From Microbulbifer agarilyticus (GTDB lineage: Bacteria > Pseudomonadota > Gammaproteobacteria > Pseudomonadales > Cellvibrionaceae): a stretch of 64,000 nt of DNA. The DNA is taken from positions 1,302,001 to 1,366,000 of the forward strand of contig NZ_CP019650.1 in NCBI RefSeq assembly GCF_001999945.1. Reading direction: 5' to 3'. Positions 1 to 10,087 of the stretch are shown piece after piece. Within the stretch, counting starts at the first letter, position 1. Each line of letters begins with the position of its first letter. Below the pieces are notes generated by a model. That model was not told the DNA's origin and made no database searches. It saw only the letters and a program-made list of their open reading frames with translations. Position numbers and translations under genes: made by a program.

Positions 1-1319
1 TCAGTACGTTTATCGCGTTCGAGTGGACTGTGAATGCGGGCGGTGGCGACAACCTGCATCGCAATGTGATTTTTCGTGACGATGCCAGCAAGACCCGTAG
101 CCTGCTCCCACTAACCACCTTTGAGACGCAGGATCCGGAAAAGCTCTGGCAGTGGATGAAGGCCTACGAGGACAAAACTGGCGGGCGCGTTTTCGCCATT
201 CCCCACAATGGCAATATGTCCAACGGCCGCATGTTTGAGCAGAAGCGCTTTGATGGCTCGCCCATGACCAAGGAGTGGGCGGAATTGCGCGCGCGCTACG
301 AGCCACTGTACGAAGTCACCCAGATCAAGGGGCAAAGCGAATCACACCCCAGTCTGTCCCCTGAGGATGAATTTGCAAGCTGGGACTTGTGGGACCGCGG
401 TAACCTGATTCTCAAGCCAAAGCCTGCGGGTTCCTTTAAATATGAATACTGGCGCCCGGCCTTGAAAGAGGGCATGCGCCTGGAAGCTGAGCTTGGGGTG
501 AATCCATTCCAGCTTGGCGTCAACGGCGCAACGGATACGCATACCGGCCTCTCCACTCCCGATGAAGATAACTTCTTTGGCAAGTTCAAAACACTGGAGC
601 CGAGCAATAAAGATCGCTGGAAGTTCCCGTTGCTGAGCGGGCCCTCGGATAACTACATGGGATGGGAAATGGCTTCCGCCGGCATTATGGGTGTCTGGGC
701 GGTGGAAAATACCCGCGAGGCCATCTGGGACGCCATGCTACGGAAAGAAACCTTTGCCACCAGTGGCCCGCGTATGCAGGTGCGCTTCTTCGGTGGCTTT
801 GATTTCTCTGCAGCCGATGCTGAATCCGATCTTGTGAAACAGGGCTATGCGAAAGGCGTCCCCATGGGTGGGGTAGTCAACGGGGATCCATCCGGTAAGA
901 AGATGGGCTTCCTGATTGCCGCCATGAAGGATCCTGATGGTGCGAATTTAGACCGTATACAAATAGTAAAGGGCTGGGTGGATGGCCGCGGTAAAACCCA
1001 TGAGAAGATATTTAATGTGAAGTGGTCCGGCGACCGCAAACTGGATGGTCAAGGCAACATCCAGGAAGTTGGCGATACCGTTAATCTCGAAACGGCCGAA
1101 TACACCAATGATATTGGCGATTCTGAGCTGGTTGGGTACTTTGAAGATCCTGAATTCAATCCCGAACATCGCGCGGTCTACTACGTGCGCGTGCTGGAGA
1201 TTCCCACTCCGCGCTGGACGCTGTACGACAAGATAAGAAATAAGGTGGAGATGGATAAAAACGTTCCCATGGTTCTGCAGGAACGCGCCTTCTCAAGTCC
1301 TATCTGGTACAAGCCGTAA
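1..1319 (+). CDS. DUF3604 domain protein, 5'-truncated by the window edge
   Basis: The reading frame is open from the first base, so the N-terminus lies outside the window; the GTG at 30 is internal. The visible ~438 residues match the C-terminal two thirds of DUF3604 proteins, which are usually 600-700 residues. Conserved blocks include an opening STFIAFEW stretch, the His/Asn motif [11 protein letters not shown], and [20 protein letters not shown] with its Asp-Thr-His. The spaced His/Asp residues resemble metal ligands of the PHP phosphoesterase fold, which is my inference; the family's reaction is not established. It ends 77 bases before a co-directional arylsulfatase, and that pairing suggests a role in releasing or processing an ester-substituted substrate. 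Family assignment is secure, function is not. Confidence 0.88.
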   Translation, partial: STFIAFEWTVNAGGGDNLHRNVIFRDDASKTRSLLPLTTFETQDPEKLWQWMKAYEDKTGGRVFAIPHNGNMSNGRMFEQKRFDGSPMTKEWAELRARYEPLYEVTQIKGQSESHPSLSPEDEFASWDLWDRGNLILKPKPAGSFKYEYWRPALKEGMRLEAELGVNPFQLGVNGATDTHTGLSTPDEDNFFGKFKTLEPSNKDRWKFPLLSGPSDNYMGWEMASAGIMGVWAVENTREAIWDAMLRKETFATSGPRMQVRFFGGFDFSAADAESDLVKQGYAKGVPMGGVVNGDPSGKKMGFLIAAMKDPDGANLDRIQIVKGWVDGRGKTHEKIFNVKWSGDRKLDGQGNIQEVGDTVNLETAEYTNDIGDSELVGYFEDPEFNPEHRAVYYVRVLEIPTPRWTLYDKIRNKVEMDKNVPMVLQERAFSSPIWYKP

Positions 1320-1396
1320 GTGACAGCTGTAATGCACCCATGGCTTTTGCTCGGGTTAGTCGGTATTCGAGAGAAATTGGCGACATGGAGGTATGC

Positions 1397-3154
1397 ATGA
1401 ACAAGATATCTTTGGCGATATGCATTACGGCGTTGTTGGTGGGTTGTTCTGGTGAGCAGGAATCCGCGCAGCAACATAAACAGGCATTGCTGGGTGAGTC
1501 TTCAGCTCAATCCAGCCTGGCTAAGCATCCGGCGCAAAAGGTAAGTGGTACGGAAGCTTCCGGTGGCAAATTGGTAAGCCGGCAGGGCAGTCTGGCGACG
1601 ACAAAGCCGAGGCAGCAGGCCGCGCAAACCAGTGATCAAACTGGAGGCAAACCCAACATTCTGGTGATCTGGGGCGACGATATCGGCTGGACGAATTTGT
1701 CCGCATACGAAAATGGCGTAATGGGGTATACCACGCCCAATATTGATCGTATCGCCAAAGAAGGTGTGTTGTTCACCGACCACTATGCGCAACCATCCTG
1801 TACGGCGGGCCGCGCGGCATTTATCACCGGTCAGTATCCAATACGCTCGGGGATGACCACTGTGGGCCAGCCCGGCGACGCGTTGGGGCTGCAGCCAGAA
1901 TCACCGAGTCTTGCCGCAGTGTTAAAAGCCGTTGGCTACAGTACCGGGCATTTTGGGAAAAACCACCTGGGTGACCGCAACTCCCACCTTCCCACCAACC
2001 ATGGCTTTGATGAATTCTTCGGTAATCTCTACCACCTGAATACTCAGGAAGAGTCCGAGCAACGGGATTATCAGAACTTCGGCAAACAGTTTTCCGGTGA
2101 TTTGGAAAAGTATGAGCAAAGCTTTGGTACCCGTGGTGTGATCCATTCGTTTGCCACGGATAAAATGGACAAAACTAAGGACCCACGGTTTGGTGTGGTC
2201 GGCAAGCAAACGATCAAGGACACTGGGCCCCTTACGCAAAAGCGGATGCACAATTTTGACAGTGCTGAAGTCATTCCGCTGGCGTTGAAGTTTATGGAAA
2301 AGGCCAAAAGTGAGGGCAAGCCCTTTTTCGTTTGGCTGAATACCAGCCGCATGCATCTCTACACCCGTATCGATGACGAGTGGCTGCAAAAGGTAGAGAA
2401 GTACACCAGTGAGGCGGACTACCATGGCGCGGGCATGTTGCAGCACGACCACGATGTGGGCGTGGTGCTGGATTGGCTGGATGCGCAAGGGCTCACTGAA
2501 AACACCATTGTCTTGTACAGCACGGATAATGGCCCGGAACACAGTAGCTGGCCGCACGGTGCGACCACGCCGTTTCGCGGTGAGAAAATGACCACGTATG
2601 AAGGCGGTGTCCGGGTGCCGATGTTTGCCCGTTGGCCCGGCCGAATTCCCGCGGGTGTTGCTCTCAATGGCATTCAAGGGCATCAGGATCTCTTCACCAC
2701 ACTTGCCGCTGCCGCCGGGGTACCGGATGTCGGCGAAAAAATGCTGAAGGAAAAGAAACAGTACATCGACGGGCTGAACAACTTGCCCTACTGGATGGGT
2801 GAATCCGACGAGTCAGCGCGCTCCTATATTTTCTATTACTACGAGAGTAAGCTGACAGCGGTGCGGATGGGGCCATGGAAGTTCCACTTCTCTACCAAGG
2901 AAGATTACTATGCGAACGTTGTTCCGCGCACCGTACCGCTGGTATTCAATATTCGGATGGATCCGTATGAAAGCTATGATTCTCCAGATTCATATGGTCA
3001 TCTGATGCAGAAGATTTCCTGGTTAATCCAACCCATGGGCGTATTGATGCAGCAACACCTGCAGACACTCAAGGACTACCCACCGGTTCAGGGGGGCAAG
3101 ACGTTTGACATGTCGAATGTGGTTGAGGAATTCATAAATAAACCACCGCAATGA
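1397..3154 (+). CDS. Arylsulfatase, predicted lipoprotein
   Basis: Type I sulfatase (alkaline-phosphatase superfamily), hydrolysing sulfate esters. I start at ATG 1397, five bases after GGAGG at 1387-1391, rather than at 1340. This start gives a lipoprotein signal with lipobox LLVGC (Cys at about residue 17), then a low-complexity Ser/Gln/Lys linker of roughly 70 residues before the catalytic domain. Metal ligands Asp94-Asp95 sit in [11 protein letters not shown]. The sulfatase signature CTAGR has Cys135, the residue converted to formylglycine by a separate maturase (family knowledge). The motif [11 protein letters not shown] carries a further metal-site Asp-Asn pair. At 585 residues it is of normal size. 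The C-terminal subdomain (MGPWKFHF, then [10 protein letters not shown]) is present. It converges on a second sulfatase, with a shared terminator between them. Substrate cannot be read from the sequence. Confidence 0.93.
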   Translation: MNKISLAICITALLVGCSGEQESAQQHKQALLGESSAQSSLAKHPAQKVSGTEASGGKLVSRQGSLATTKPRQQAAQTSDQTGGKPNILVIWGDDIGWTNLSAYENGVMGYTTPNIDRIAKEGVLFTDHYAQPSCTAGRAAFITGQYPIRSGMTTVGQPGDALGLQPESPSLAAVLKAVGYSTGHFGKNHLGDRNSHLPTNHGFDEFFGNLYHLNTQEESEQRDYQNFGKQFSGDLEKYEQSFGTRGVIHSFATDKMDKTKDPRFGVVGKQTIKDTGPLTQKRMHNFDSAEVIPLALKFMEKAKSEGKPFFVWLNTSRMHLYTRIDDEWLQKVEKYTSEADYHGAGMLQHDHDVGVVLDWLDAQGLTENTIVLYSTDNGPEHSSWPHGATTPFRGEKMTTYEGGVRVPMFARWPGRIPAGVALNGIQGHQDLFTTLAAAAGVPDVGEKMLKEKKQYIDGLNNLPYWMGESDESARSYIFYYYESKLTAVRMGPWKFHFSTKEDYYANVVPRTVPLVFNIRMDPYESYDSPDSYGHLMQKISWLIQPMGVLMQQHLQTLKDYPPVQGGKTFDMSNVVEEFINKPPQ

Positions 3155-3184
3155 TTGTGCAGAAACCCCGATGCCTGAATAAAC

Positions 3185-3209
3185 AAAACCCACCGAAAAG
3201 GTGGGTTTT
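3185..3209. terminator. Bidirectional intrinsic terminator between convergent sulfatases
   Basis: A perfect 10-bp stem (3185-3194 with 3200-3209) closes a 5-base GAAAA loop. The stem has GC-rich CCCACC/GGTGGG at the top and an A-run at one foot with a T-run at the other, so it can end transcription from both sides. It sits 30 bases after the stop of the plus-strand sulfatase and 20 bases beyond the stop of the minus-strand sulfatase. Confidence 0.9.
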
Positions 3210-3229
3210 GCATTTCTGGAGCGGAGTGC

Positions 3230-4798
3230 CTAGTTACTGCCGCCAGCCCCTTCTTTCAACTGTTGCTCGATTTTCTCAAGGTTGAAAGAACCGGGGGTTT
3301 GGCTGGGTGGGTATTCCTGCATGGTTTTCAGGAACTTCGCGGCCAGCTGCTGCAGTGGTACCAGTACAAAGGCGCGGTCGATCAGCCAATCGTAATAGGT
3401 ATTGGCGTTGTGTTGGGCGCGTTCGAAAGGGTCGCGACGCAGGTTGAAGATCAGCGGTACCCGCAGTTCGGTGAAGGGTTCCATCCATACCCCAAACGCC
3501 TTGCCACGGTTCTCGAGGAACACGGCTTTCCACGCGTCATAGCGCATAGCTACGATCTGGCCATCGTCATTTACATAGATGAACTCACGACGTGGCGACT
3601 CGTCCGTTTTACCGGTGAAGTAGTCCAGCATGTTGCTGCCATCGATGTAGTTCTTGTAGCTGCGGCCATTGAGTCGTACACCCTTCAGCAATTGCTGCTT
3701 AATTTCCGGGTTGCCGCCTGCGGCAGCAAAGGTGGGCAGCCAGTCTTCATGGGAGACGATGCCGTTCAGGGTTTTGCCAGCCGGGAACTTGCCAGGCCAG
3801 CGCACAAACGCGGGTACCCGGTAGGCGCCTTCCCAGTTGGAGTTCTTCTCACTGCGGAAAATGGTGGTGCCTGCATCCGGCCAGGTATTGAAGTGGGGAC
3901 CATTGTCAGTGGAGTAGAACACAATGGTGTTGTCGGCGATGTTGAGTTCATCCAACAGGTCCAGCAATTTACCCACATGCATGTCGTGCTCAACCATGCC
4001 GTCCTGGTATTCGTTGCTGTTGGGGCCCGCGAGATTTTTGTGCTCATCCTTCACATGGGTGCGGAAGTGCATGCGCGTGGCGTTCCACCAGACAAAGAAG
4101 GGCTTGCCGGCCTGCGCCTGCTGTTTGATAAAGTCCATGGCTGCGGCGAGGGTTTCCTCGTCCACCGTTTCCATGCGTTTTTTGGTCAACGGACCCGTGT
4201 CTTCGATCTTGCCGTCAGCGGTGGCTTTGATCACACCGCGGGGGCCGAATTTCTTGCGAAACTCCGGGTTTTTCGGGTAGTCGCGGTTTTCCGGTTCCTC
4301 TTCCGCATTCAGGTGGTAGAGGTTGCCGAAAAATACATCGAAACCGTGATTGGTTGGCAGGTGCTCGTCGCGGTCACCGAAGTGGTTCTTGCCGAACTGT
4401 CCGGTGGCGTAGCCCTGGCTCTTCATCACCGTGGCAATGGTTACGTCGGATTCCTGCCAGCCTTCTTTCGCGCCGGGTAACCCTACTTTCGTCATACCCG
4501 TGCGTACTGGCACGTTGCCACCCACAAAGGCGGCGCGTCCCGCAGTACAAGACTGCTGGCCGTAATAGTCGGTAAATGACAGGCCCTCTTTGGCGATTCG
4601 ATCAATATTCGGCGTCTTGTAGCCCATCATGCCTTTGCTGTTGGCGCTGATGTTCCAAATGCCAATATCATCACCCCAGATCACCAGGATGTTGGGTTTA
4701 TCCTGCGCCTGTGCTGCGCTGGTGCAGATGGACAGCAATGCAGCTGCCGCTAGAGAAACAGGTACCTTCAACAGGTGCCCTAAACGTAGTTTTTTCAT
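3230..4798 (-). CDS. Arylsulfatase, periplasmic
   Basis: A second type I sulfatase of 522 residues. Start ATG has GGAGG at 4804-4808. A Sec signal peptide with probable cleavage after Ala-Gln-Ala (residues 29-31) makes it a soluble periplasmic or secreted enzyme, unlike the lipoprotein paralogue. Asp43-Asp44 (VIWGDDIG) and Cys84 in SCTAGRAAF form the metal site and formylglycine site. The later STDNGPHFNTW motif is also intact. It is clearly related to the 1397-3154 enzyme throughout ([46 protein letters not shown]), but has diverged enough to suggest a different substrate. It lies 89 bases downstream of the exported HAD phosphatase on the same strand, so the two may be co-transcribed. Confidence 0.94.
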   Translation of the reverse strand: MKKLRLGHLLKVPVSLAAAALLSICTSAAQAQDKPNILVIWGDDIGIWNISANSKGMMGYKTPNIDRIAKEGLSFTDYYGQQSCTAGRAAFVGGNVPVRTGMTKVGLPGAKEGWQESDVTIATVMKSQGYATGQFGKNHFGDRDEHLPTNHGFDVFFGNLYHLNAEEEPENRDYPKNPEFRKKFGPRGVIKATADGKIEDTGPLTKKRMETVDEETLAAAMDFIKQQAQAGKPFFVWWNATRMHFRTHVKDEHKNLAGPNSNEYQDGMVEHDMHVGKLLDLLDELNIADNTIVFYSTDNGPHFNTWPDAGTTIFRSEKNSNWEGAYRVPAFVRWPGKFPAGKTLNGIVSHEDWLPTFAAAGGNPEIKQQLLKGVRLNGRSYKNYIDGSNMLDYFTGKTDESPRREFIYVNDDGQIVAMRYDAWKAVFLENRGKAFGVWMEPFTELRVPLIFNLRRDPFERAQHNANTYYDWLIDRAFVLVPLQQLAAKFLKTMQEYPPSQTPGSFNLEKIEQQLKEGAGGSN

Positions 4799-4887
4799 GG
4801 TTTCCTCCGGAGCATTGTGGAAGGTTGTTAGTGATCGTTAGTGCTACTTGGTACTAGTTGATTTGTGGTGAGTAATTGATACGAAGG

Positions 4888-5913
4888 TCAGGGTGTTGCG
4901 ACCGGGAACACCTGATTCCAGTCTTGCTGCATGTCGATGACAGTCCAGCCCCGGTCCTTCGCCTGGTCCAATCCTTTTTCCAGACGGCCTATGTGCGATT
5001 TTCGGTCGTAGGCCCACTCACGTTTGTCATCGGTGTGGTGCAGCAGCAGGCCAAATCGTGGACCTTTTCCTGCGGTGGTCCATTCAAGCATTTGAAAATC
5101 ACCGTCGGAATTTCCTGCCGCAAATAGTGGGCGTTGGCCGATGTACCGGTGAATACCGACGGGCTTGCCTTCCTTGTCATTAACCAGGTTGATATCAGCG
5201 AGCTTGACGATTTCTGGTTTGCCATTGCGGACCTTGTATTCGGCTTTGAGGCTGGACCCCACCACCTGATCCGGTGGGATACCGTAGGTCTGCTCGGCAA
5301 ACACGCGCATAAAATCGATGCCACCGCCGGAAACGATAAAGGTCTTGAATCCATTCGCGCGCAGGTAGTCGAGCAACTCCAGCATGGGCTGGTAGATCAT
5401 TTCGTTGTAGGGACGGTTGGTTTTCGGGTGGCGCGCGGTTTTCAGCCACTGGGACACATTTTCCGAGAATTCGTCGGCGGTCATATCGGCGTGGGTCGCG
5501 GCGATGATTTTCATCAGGCCTTCTTTGCCACTGGCCATCAATTTTTCCATGTCTCCCTTAAGGGCTGAGGCAAACGGCTCTTCAGATTTCCACTCCGGGT
5601 GCTGGGGGGCCATTTTTTTGACTTGATCTAGCGCGTAGATCAACTGGAAATAAACAGGTTGTTCAGCCCACAGGGTGCCGTCGTTATCAAACGTGGCGAT
5701 GCGCTGATTTTCGGGCACGAAGCCAGGAGAGCCTTGGCGTGTTGTCTTTTCGACAAAGCTGACAATGGCCTGCTTGGTCTTGCCATCGGACCAGGAGGGG
5801 AGTGGGTCGTTACTCTCGGCCGCCCATACGCCAGCGCTAAGGCAAGCGAGGGAGACAAAAAGCAGCCACAGAGCTGTGGTCGCGAAGCGGTACGGCAAAA
5901 TCCGTAGTTGCAT
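4888..5913 (-). CDS. Exported HAD-superfamily phosphatase
   Basis: Haloacid dehalogenase-type phosphohydrolase, about 341 residues. I place the start at ATG 5913, four bases after GGGAAG, instead of the TTG four codons upstream. A hydrophobic segment ending in SAGVWAAES is a likely signal peptide, so it should act in the periplasm. HAD motif I is FDNDGTLW (nucleophile and acid Asp pair), motif II is VSGGG, and motif IV is GNSDGDFQML. These resemble phosphoserine-phosphatase-like members. Substrate is unknown. The placement just upstream of a sulfatase, on the same strand, suggests removal of phosphate from the same class of extracellular substrates, which is inference. Confidence 0.85.
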   Translation of the reverse strand: MQLRILPYRFATTALWLLFVSLACLSAGVWAAESNDPLPSWSDGKTKQAIVSFVEKTTRQGSPGFVPENQRIATFDNDGTLWAEQPVYFQLIYALDQVKKMAPQHPEWKSEEPFASALKGDMEKLMASGKEGLMKIIAATHADMTADEFSENVSQWLKTARHPKTNRPYNEMIYQPMLELLDYLRANGFKTFIVSGGGIDFMRVFAEQTYGIPPDQVVGSSLKAEYKVRNGKPEIVKLADINLVNDKEGKPVGIHRYIGQRPLFAAGNSDGDFQMLEWTTAGKGPRFGLLLHHTDDKREWAYDRKSHIGRLEKGLDQAKDRGWTVIDMQQDWNQVFPVATP

Positions 5914-6014
5914 AGAACTTCCCAAAGTACTGCAGTGAAGTGCATGCGTTCGTGGTTCACTGTATAAATCCTAGTTCGTGTTTTTCATTCTTGCGCTGCC
6001 CCCGCAATATTTTT

Positions 6015-6044
6015 TCAACTTTGTACGTTAAGCCGCAAAGTTGA
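6015..6044. repeat. Inverted repeat after batD
   Basis: A 9-bp perfect inverted repeat TCAACTTTG / CAAAGTTGA (6015-6023 and 6036-6044) with a 12-base loop lies 44 bases beyond the stop of batD. It carries a T-run only on the wrong side for the batD transcript, so it is not a classic terminator. It could be an operator or an RNA 3' end. The rest of 5914-6087 shows no gene. Confidence 0.4.
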
Positions 6045-6087
6045 CCTGATGGTTCTCGAGCGGTTCTGGGGAGGGTCTGGAATGAGG

Positions 6088-7407
6088 TTAGTGATCGCGG
6101 TGTGATGGGTTCAGCGCAGGCAGGTCCGGTCGTCGACTTTTGGCTCGGCGCTTTGCGGCGTAAGCATCAATGGCTAACTCCAACTGTTCCCACAACGGGG
6201 TTGCAGTCTCAGATGCCGCGGTGTCGCCATATTGTGCCCGTCCCAGGGCGAGGAGAGCGTCGGGTACATTGGAATCCTGATAGTCAGTAGAACTTTCAAG
6301 TTCCACTGCAGCCACGAGGGCACTGGTGTAGTCCCGCTTTTTGGCTGCCTTGCGCAGTCTTGCCAGGGCTTCCTTCCCACCAGTCCTTCGGTATTCGAGA
6401 TAGCGTGTTCGCACGCGTTGGACCAATGCGGGGAACCAGCGCTTGATGAACCACATTGTCAGCCCGATCAGCGCCAGTATCAGCAGCCACTGAGTAAGCG
6501 AGAAACTGCGAACAACAGAGGCGCCCTTTACCCGGATCTTGAGAGCGTCCACCGTGGCGGTTTGGATACTGCCGTCGTCCAGGTCATACCAGCGCAGGGT
6601 AATCGCCGGCAGTTCTCCCCGAGTTGGGGCTTCCGCGACAAAGGTGACTTTCTCCGTGCGTTTGCCGGTGTCGTTGTCGCGGAAGTCACTGTGGTCTACC
6701 GCCTTTGGCGTGTCCGGGTAAGCGGCAAGGCCATCTACATAGATCTGGCTTTGTAGCAGTGGGATAAACATGACCGTGGACCCCTGAATTGTGGCGGTCA
6801 CGGTGCGACTAAAACTCTCTCCGGGGCGGAGCTTGTCCGGCTCCCCATCGATCTTCTGCGTCAGGGTGAAATCGCGTGCGGCGATATATGGGCGCAGGTT
6901 TTCTGCGCCTTTCGGGGCGGTGACAGTGAGGGTTTGCGCAGGAAGCGGTACATTTGTGACTATGTCTCTGTCATTCTGCGGACTGCGGTAGTGCACCTCG
7001 AGGCTGGATAGCGGTAATTGAAAGGTGCCCGGGGTCAGGGGGACCACCTGATATTCCCGTATTACCCCAGACCAGGTTTTCCCGTTGATGGTTTGACTGG
7101 TTGATACTGTGGACTTCTCTGGCAGTGTTACCGAAAGATTGGTGCTATCAAATTGGGGGAACTCGATGGGTTTACTCAGCCAGGTTGGTACCAGTACCGT
7201 CACACGGAAGGTTACTGCCTGGCCCGGAGCGATGTCGGACTGGGAAAGCGCACTCTGCACGATCGGCTTGTTGTCTGCCTGCTGATTGCTGGTCAGAACC
7301 GAAGGCGTGTCGGTTTGTGCAGCGATCGTGACTGCAGTCGTAAGAACAACCATGAGACTTGCGACGAAGCACGCAGTCCGTCTCAGGTAAGCAGTAGCGC
7401 AAGTCAC
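6088..7407 (-). CDS. batD: BatD-type protein (oxygen tolerance family)
   Basis: 439 residues: an N-terminal signal-like hydrophobic stretch (about 10-30), a large beta-sandwich periplasmic region, one membrane segment (about 308-328, SLTQWLLILALIGLTMWF) and a basic cytoplasmic C-terminal tail. This architecture matches BatD of the Bacteroides aerotolerance cluster. It begins 4 bases inside the upstream batB/C gene (stop and start overlap at 7404-7407), so translation is probably coupled. It is the last gene of the moxR-bat operon. The family is thought to work with the VWA proteins BatA/BatB at the inner membrane; its molecular task is unknown. Confidence 0.85.
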   Translation of the reverse strand: MTCATAYLRRTACFVASLMVVLTTAVTIAAQTDTPSVLTSNQQADNKPIVQSALSQSDIAPGQAVTFRVTVLVPTWLSKPIEFPQFDSTNLSVTLPEKSTVSTSQTINGKTWSGVIREYQVVPLTPGTFQLPLSSLEVHYRSPQNDRDIVTNVPLPAQTLTVTAPKGAENLRPYIAARDFTLTQKIDGEPDKLRPGESFSRTVTATIQGSTVMFIPLLQSQIYVDGLAAYPDTPKAVDHSDFRDNDTGKRTEKVTFVAEAPTRGELPAITLRWYDLDDGSIQTATVDALKIRVKGASVVRSFSLTQWLLILALIGLTMWFIKRWFPALVQRVRTRYLEYRRTGGKEALARLRKAAKKRDYTSALVAAVELESSTDYQDSNVPDALLALGRAQYGDTAASETATPLWEQLELAIDAYAAKRRAKSRRPDLPALNPSHRDH

Positions 7408-9080
7408 GGAGTACTCTCCGACGCTGGTGTACTCGCGGCTTCAACTGCAAACCGCTGCTTGAGGAACTCGCTGGTACTGGTATCCAGTGTGGACATCCAC
7501 TGCTCTGCATTTACCTCTGTGCCACTGACCGGTGTTGGTGGTGCTTCCATTTCTTGTTGCTGTTGTTCGTCGTAGCGGTCGTCATCGCTTTCAGTTTGTT
7601 CATATTTTTCTTCCTCCTCGCCCCGGGATTTCTCCATGTAAGTGAGAATCTCACGAGAGAGTTGCAGGTTTTTCTGTGCGCCTGGGAAATTTGGATCTAT
7701 CTGCAGTACCTGTTCAAATCCGGCAATGGCGCTCTGATACTGGCCACTTTTAACCTGCGCCATAGCGCGGGTGAAGATGGCCTCAGGTGCATCAAGTGTT
7801 GCCAGCGTGTTCGCCGCGTCCTCATAATGGCCAGCCTGATACTGTGCGTATCCGCGGTGGTATACATCGCTGAATGCATCGGCCGCACGAGTATACTCCT
7901 TGCGTTGCATCAGCCACTGGCCGAGCTGGTCTGGTGTAAATAGTCGGCTAAGAAACGCATTTGCCGGTGGTCCCTGCGGCGCTGCAGTTGTGGAGGTCGT
8001 TGCGGTTTGGGCGTTAGATGTTTGTGCGGTGACCCATGGTGTAACAAGGTGCAGTAGGCTGACGACACAAAGCATCAGGCCAACGCTTACGCCAGCCCGA
8101 GTCTTTAAGGTGGATGAGGGTGTTGGCAATTCGGTTGTAGGTAACATCCAGCCGCGACGAAACCAGAGCAGCGCGAGTAGCGCGGCGGGCCAGGCAAGCC
8201 ACCAGCCGCGATCGTCCCACTGGAGATTCTTGTTCCTGGCCAGCGCCCGGCGGAAGCCACTATCGAAGTAACGCACAAAGCCTTCGATATCGCGGGTATC
8301 CGGTGTTACCCGTTCTACACGCGCATCGCGCACTTGTTCAGCCCCCGGTATTTTGGCGTTACTCGGCAACAGCATCAGCATCCCAAGGGTGTTCGCGCGA
8401 TTGCGCTGGTTGAAGCTGGCAACATCTGCCGGATCAAGTCCATCACCCAGAAATAGAATCCCTCCGGAGGTTTCGGCCTGTTGCAGAATGTTCTGTGCCA
8501 TGTTCAATGCGCCGTTCGCATTGTTGCCCTCTACCGGCATGATGTCGGCGCCCAGCCCTTCCACATATGGACGCAACAGGTTTTGATCCTCGGTCAGCGG
8601 GACCACGCGATGCGCCGTACCGGCGTAGGCGACCAGTGCTGTGGGGGCGCCGTCGCGGCGTTCCAGTAAGTCATAGACCTTTTGCTTGGCGCGCTCCAAT
8701 CGGCTTGGTGAGACATCGGTTTCAGTCATGCTCTGATTTACCTGCATGGCAATCACCAGGGGCACAGTGCGGCCCATCAGTGGATCCGGCAGGCGCGTCC
8801 ACGCGGGCCCCGCGGTGGCCAGGGTCAATAGTGCCAGCAGTAACGCGAGTGCATCGATAGGTAAGAAGCGTGGCCAGCGTGTTTTATCGCGCTCGCCGAC
8901 ACTGAGCGCGCGGGCCAGATGGGGAGCGATTGGCAGGGAAGGCTTGTCGACCGCGTGCTCTGCGGGGTGGCGCTGCCTCCACCACTGGGTCAAAATAATC
9001 GGTAGCAGCAAAAGCCAGAGCGGACGCAAAAAGTGGAACGCAGTGAGGAAGCCGCCAAGCTCTTCGATAAGGCCGCTCAT
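7404..9080 (-). CDS. BatB-BatC fusion: VWA domain membrane protein with TPR region
   Basis: 558 residues. Two N-terminal membrane segments (about 15-32 and 76-92) precede a VWA domain (about 105-275), further membrane segments near 295-310 and 335-355, a TPR region (about 390-480) and an acidic Glu/Gln-rich tail. This combines what are separate BatB and BatC proteins in other bacteria. The MIDAS metal motif, normally DxSxS, reads AMQVNQSM at 111-118: the Asp position is Gln113 and the first Ser is Asn115, so metal binding through this site is doubtful. The gene overlaps batA by 4 bases upstream and batD by 4 bases downstream. Confidence 0.87.
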   Translation of the reverse strand: MSGLIEELGGFLTAFHFLRPLWLLLLPIILTQWWRQRHPAEHAVDKPSLPIAPHLARALSVGERDKTRWPRFLPIDALALLLALLTLATAGPAWTRLPDPLMGRTVPLVIAMQVNQSMTETDVSPSRLERAKQKVYDLLERRDGAPTALVAYAGTAHRVVPLTEDQNLLRPYVEGLGADIMPVEGNNANGALNMAQNILQQAETSGGILFLGDGLDPADVASFNQRNRANTLGMLMLLPSNAKIPGAEQVRDARVERVTPDTRDIEGFVRYFDSGFRRALARNKNLQWDDRGWWLAWPAALLALLWFRRGWMLPTTELPTPSSTLKTRAGVSVGLMLCVVSLLHLVTPWVTAQTSNAQTATTSTTAAPQGPPANAFLSRLFTPDQLGQWLMQRKEYTRAADAFSDVYHRGYAQYQAGHYEDAANTLATLDAPEAIFTRAMAQVKSGQYQSAIAGFEQVLQIDPNFPGAQKNLQLSREILTYMEKSRGEEEEKYEQTESDDDRYDEQQQQEMEAPPTPVSGTEVNAEQWMSTLDTSTSEFLKQRFAVEAASTPASESTP

Positions 9081-10087
9081 ACTGACGCTCCCTGAAGATT
9101 TCGACTGGCCCTTCGCTGTGTCAAAGCCATTCCCAGCAAGGTCAGTAGTAGGGCAATGCCGAGTGGCCAGTGACTCAGGCTGGTACGGGGGCGATAGGTC
9201 TCGCTGTCGACCTTTTTCGGCACCAGTGCATCAATCTCTTTGTAGATTTGTGTAAGCGCTTGCTGGTCGTTGGCAAAATAGAAGTTACCATCGGTACGCT
9301 GTGCGATGGCCTTTAGTGTGGCTTCGTCCAGCCGGTTCTCGGATTCACCCTGTGGGTCACCTACGCCGACCGTGAGAATTTTCACTCCGCGCTGGGCGGC
9401 GATGGATGCCGCATTAATCGGGCTCATGCGGCTGGCGGTATCGCTACCATCACTGAGTAAAATCAGCAGCCGTTGCTTTACGTCGCTGCTTTCGAACTGG
9501 CGAATGGAGAGACCAATGGCATCACCGAGGGCGGTGTGCGGCCCGGCCATGCCCACTTCCGTTTGATGCAGCAGTTCGAGCACCGTGTCGAGGTCAGTAG
9601 TGAGTGGTGCTTGCACAAATGCTTTGCTGCCAAACACGATCAATGAGACCCGCTCGCCTTCGCGACCCTGAAGAAAATCCGCCAGTACGCTTTTTACCCC
9701 GGCCAGTCGTTGCAATCTCTGGTCATCTGCACCCATGAAATCCTCTTGCGCCATGGAGCCGGAAATATCCACGGCAAGGATGAGATCCCGTGCGGGTTTC
9801 TGAATGGTTACCGCTTCGCCTTCCAATTGCGGGCGCGCCAGCGCACTCAGGATCAGAATCCAAACGAGACCCCCTAGCAGGTGCTGCCAAAGTTGGCGAC
9901 GACGCACGATGGCGCCGGCGCTGGGTGACAGACCCAGACGCTCACTGATGCGCTGAAAAAAAGGTACCCGAATGGCCGGTACTCGCATCCGGTAGGGCGG
10001 TGCCATTTTCCATATCAGCAGCGGTAGTGGCAGCAGTAAAAATACCCAGGGTGCGGCAAAACTCATGCTCGCCAGAGAACCGCTCAC
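9077..10087 (-). CDS. batA: BatA-type VWA domain protein
   Basis: 336 residues with two membrane segments near the N-terminus (about 10-25 and 68-84), a VWA domain and a C-terminal membrane segment (about 308-325). The MIDAS is complete: Asp107, Ser109 and Ser111 in AVDISGSM, Thr185 in HTALGD and Asp213 in LLSDGSD. This contrasts with the degenerate site in the neighbouring BatB-like protein. The start is a GTG overlapping the stop of the DUF4381 gene (GTGA), typical of translational coupling; an ATG seven codons later is possible. The family sits in the inner membrane and is paired with a MoxR AAA+ ATPase. Confidence 0.9.
   Translation of the reverse strand: MSGSLASMSFAAPWVFLLLPLPLLIWKMAPPYRMRVPAIRVPFFQRISERLGLSPSAGAIVRRRQLWQHLLGGLVWILILSALARPQLEGEAVTIQKPARDLILAVDISGSMAQEDFMGADDQRLQRLAGVKSVLADFLQGREGERVSLIVFGSKAFVQAPLTTDLDTVLELLHQTEVGMAGPHTALGDAIGLSIRQFESSDVKQRLLILLSDGSDTASRMSPINAASIAAQRGVKILTVGVGDPQGESENRLDEATLKAIAQRTDGNFYFANDQQALTQIYKEIDALVPKKVDSETYRPRTSLSHWPLGIALLLTLLGMALTQRRASRNLQGASV

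Noticed and set aside
3263..4480. 405-codon open frame antisense to the second sulfatase
   Set aside because: Mirror frame of an intact sulfatase with all its motifs; the translation is not protein-like.
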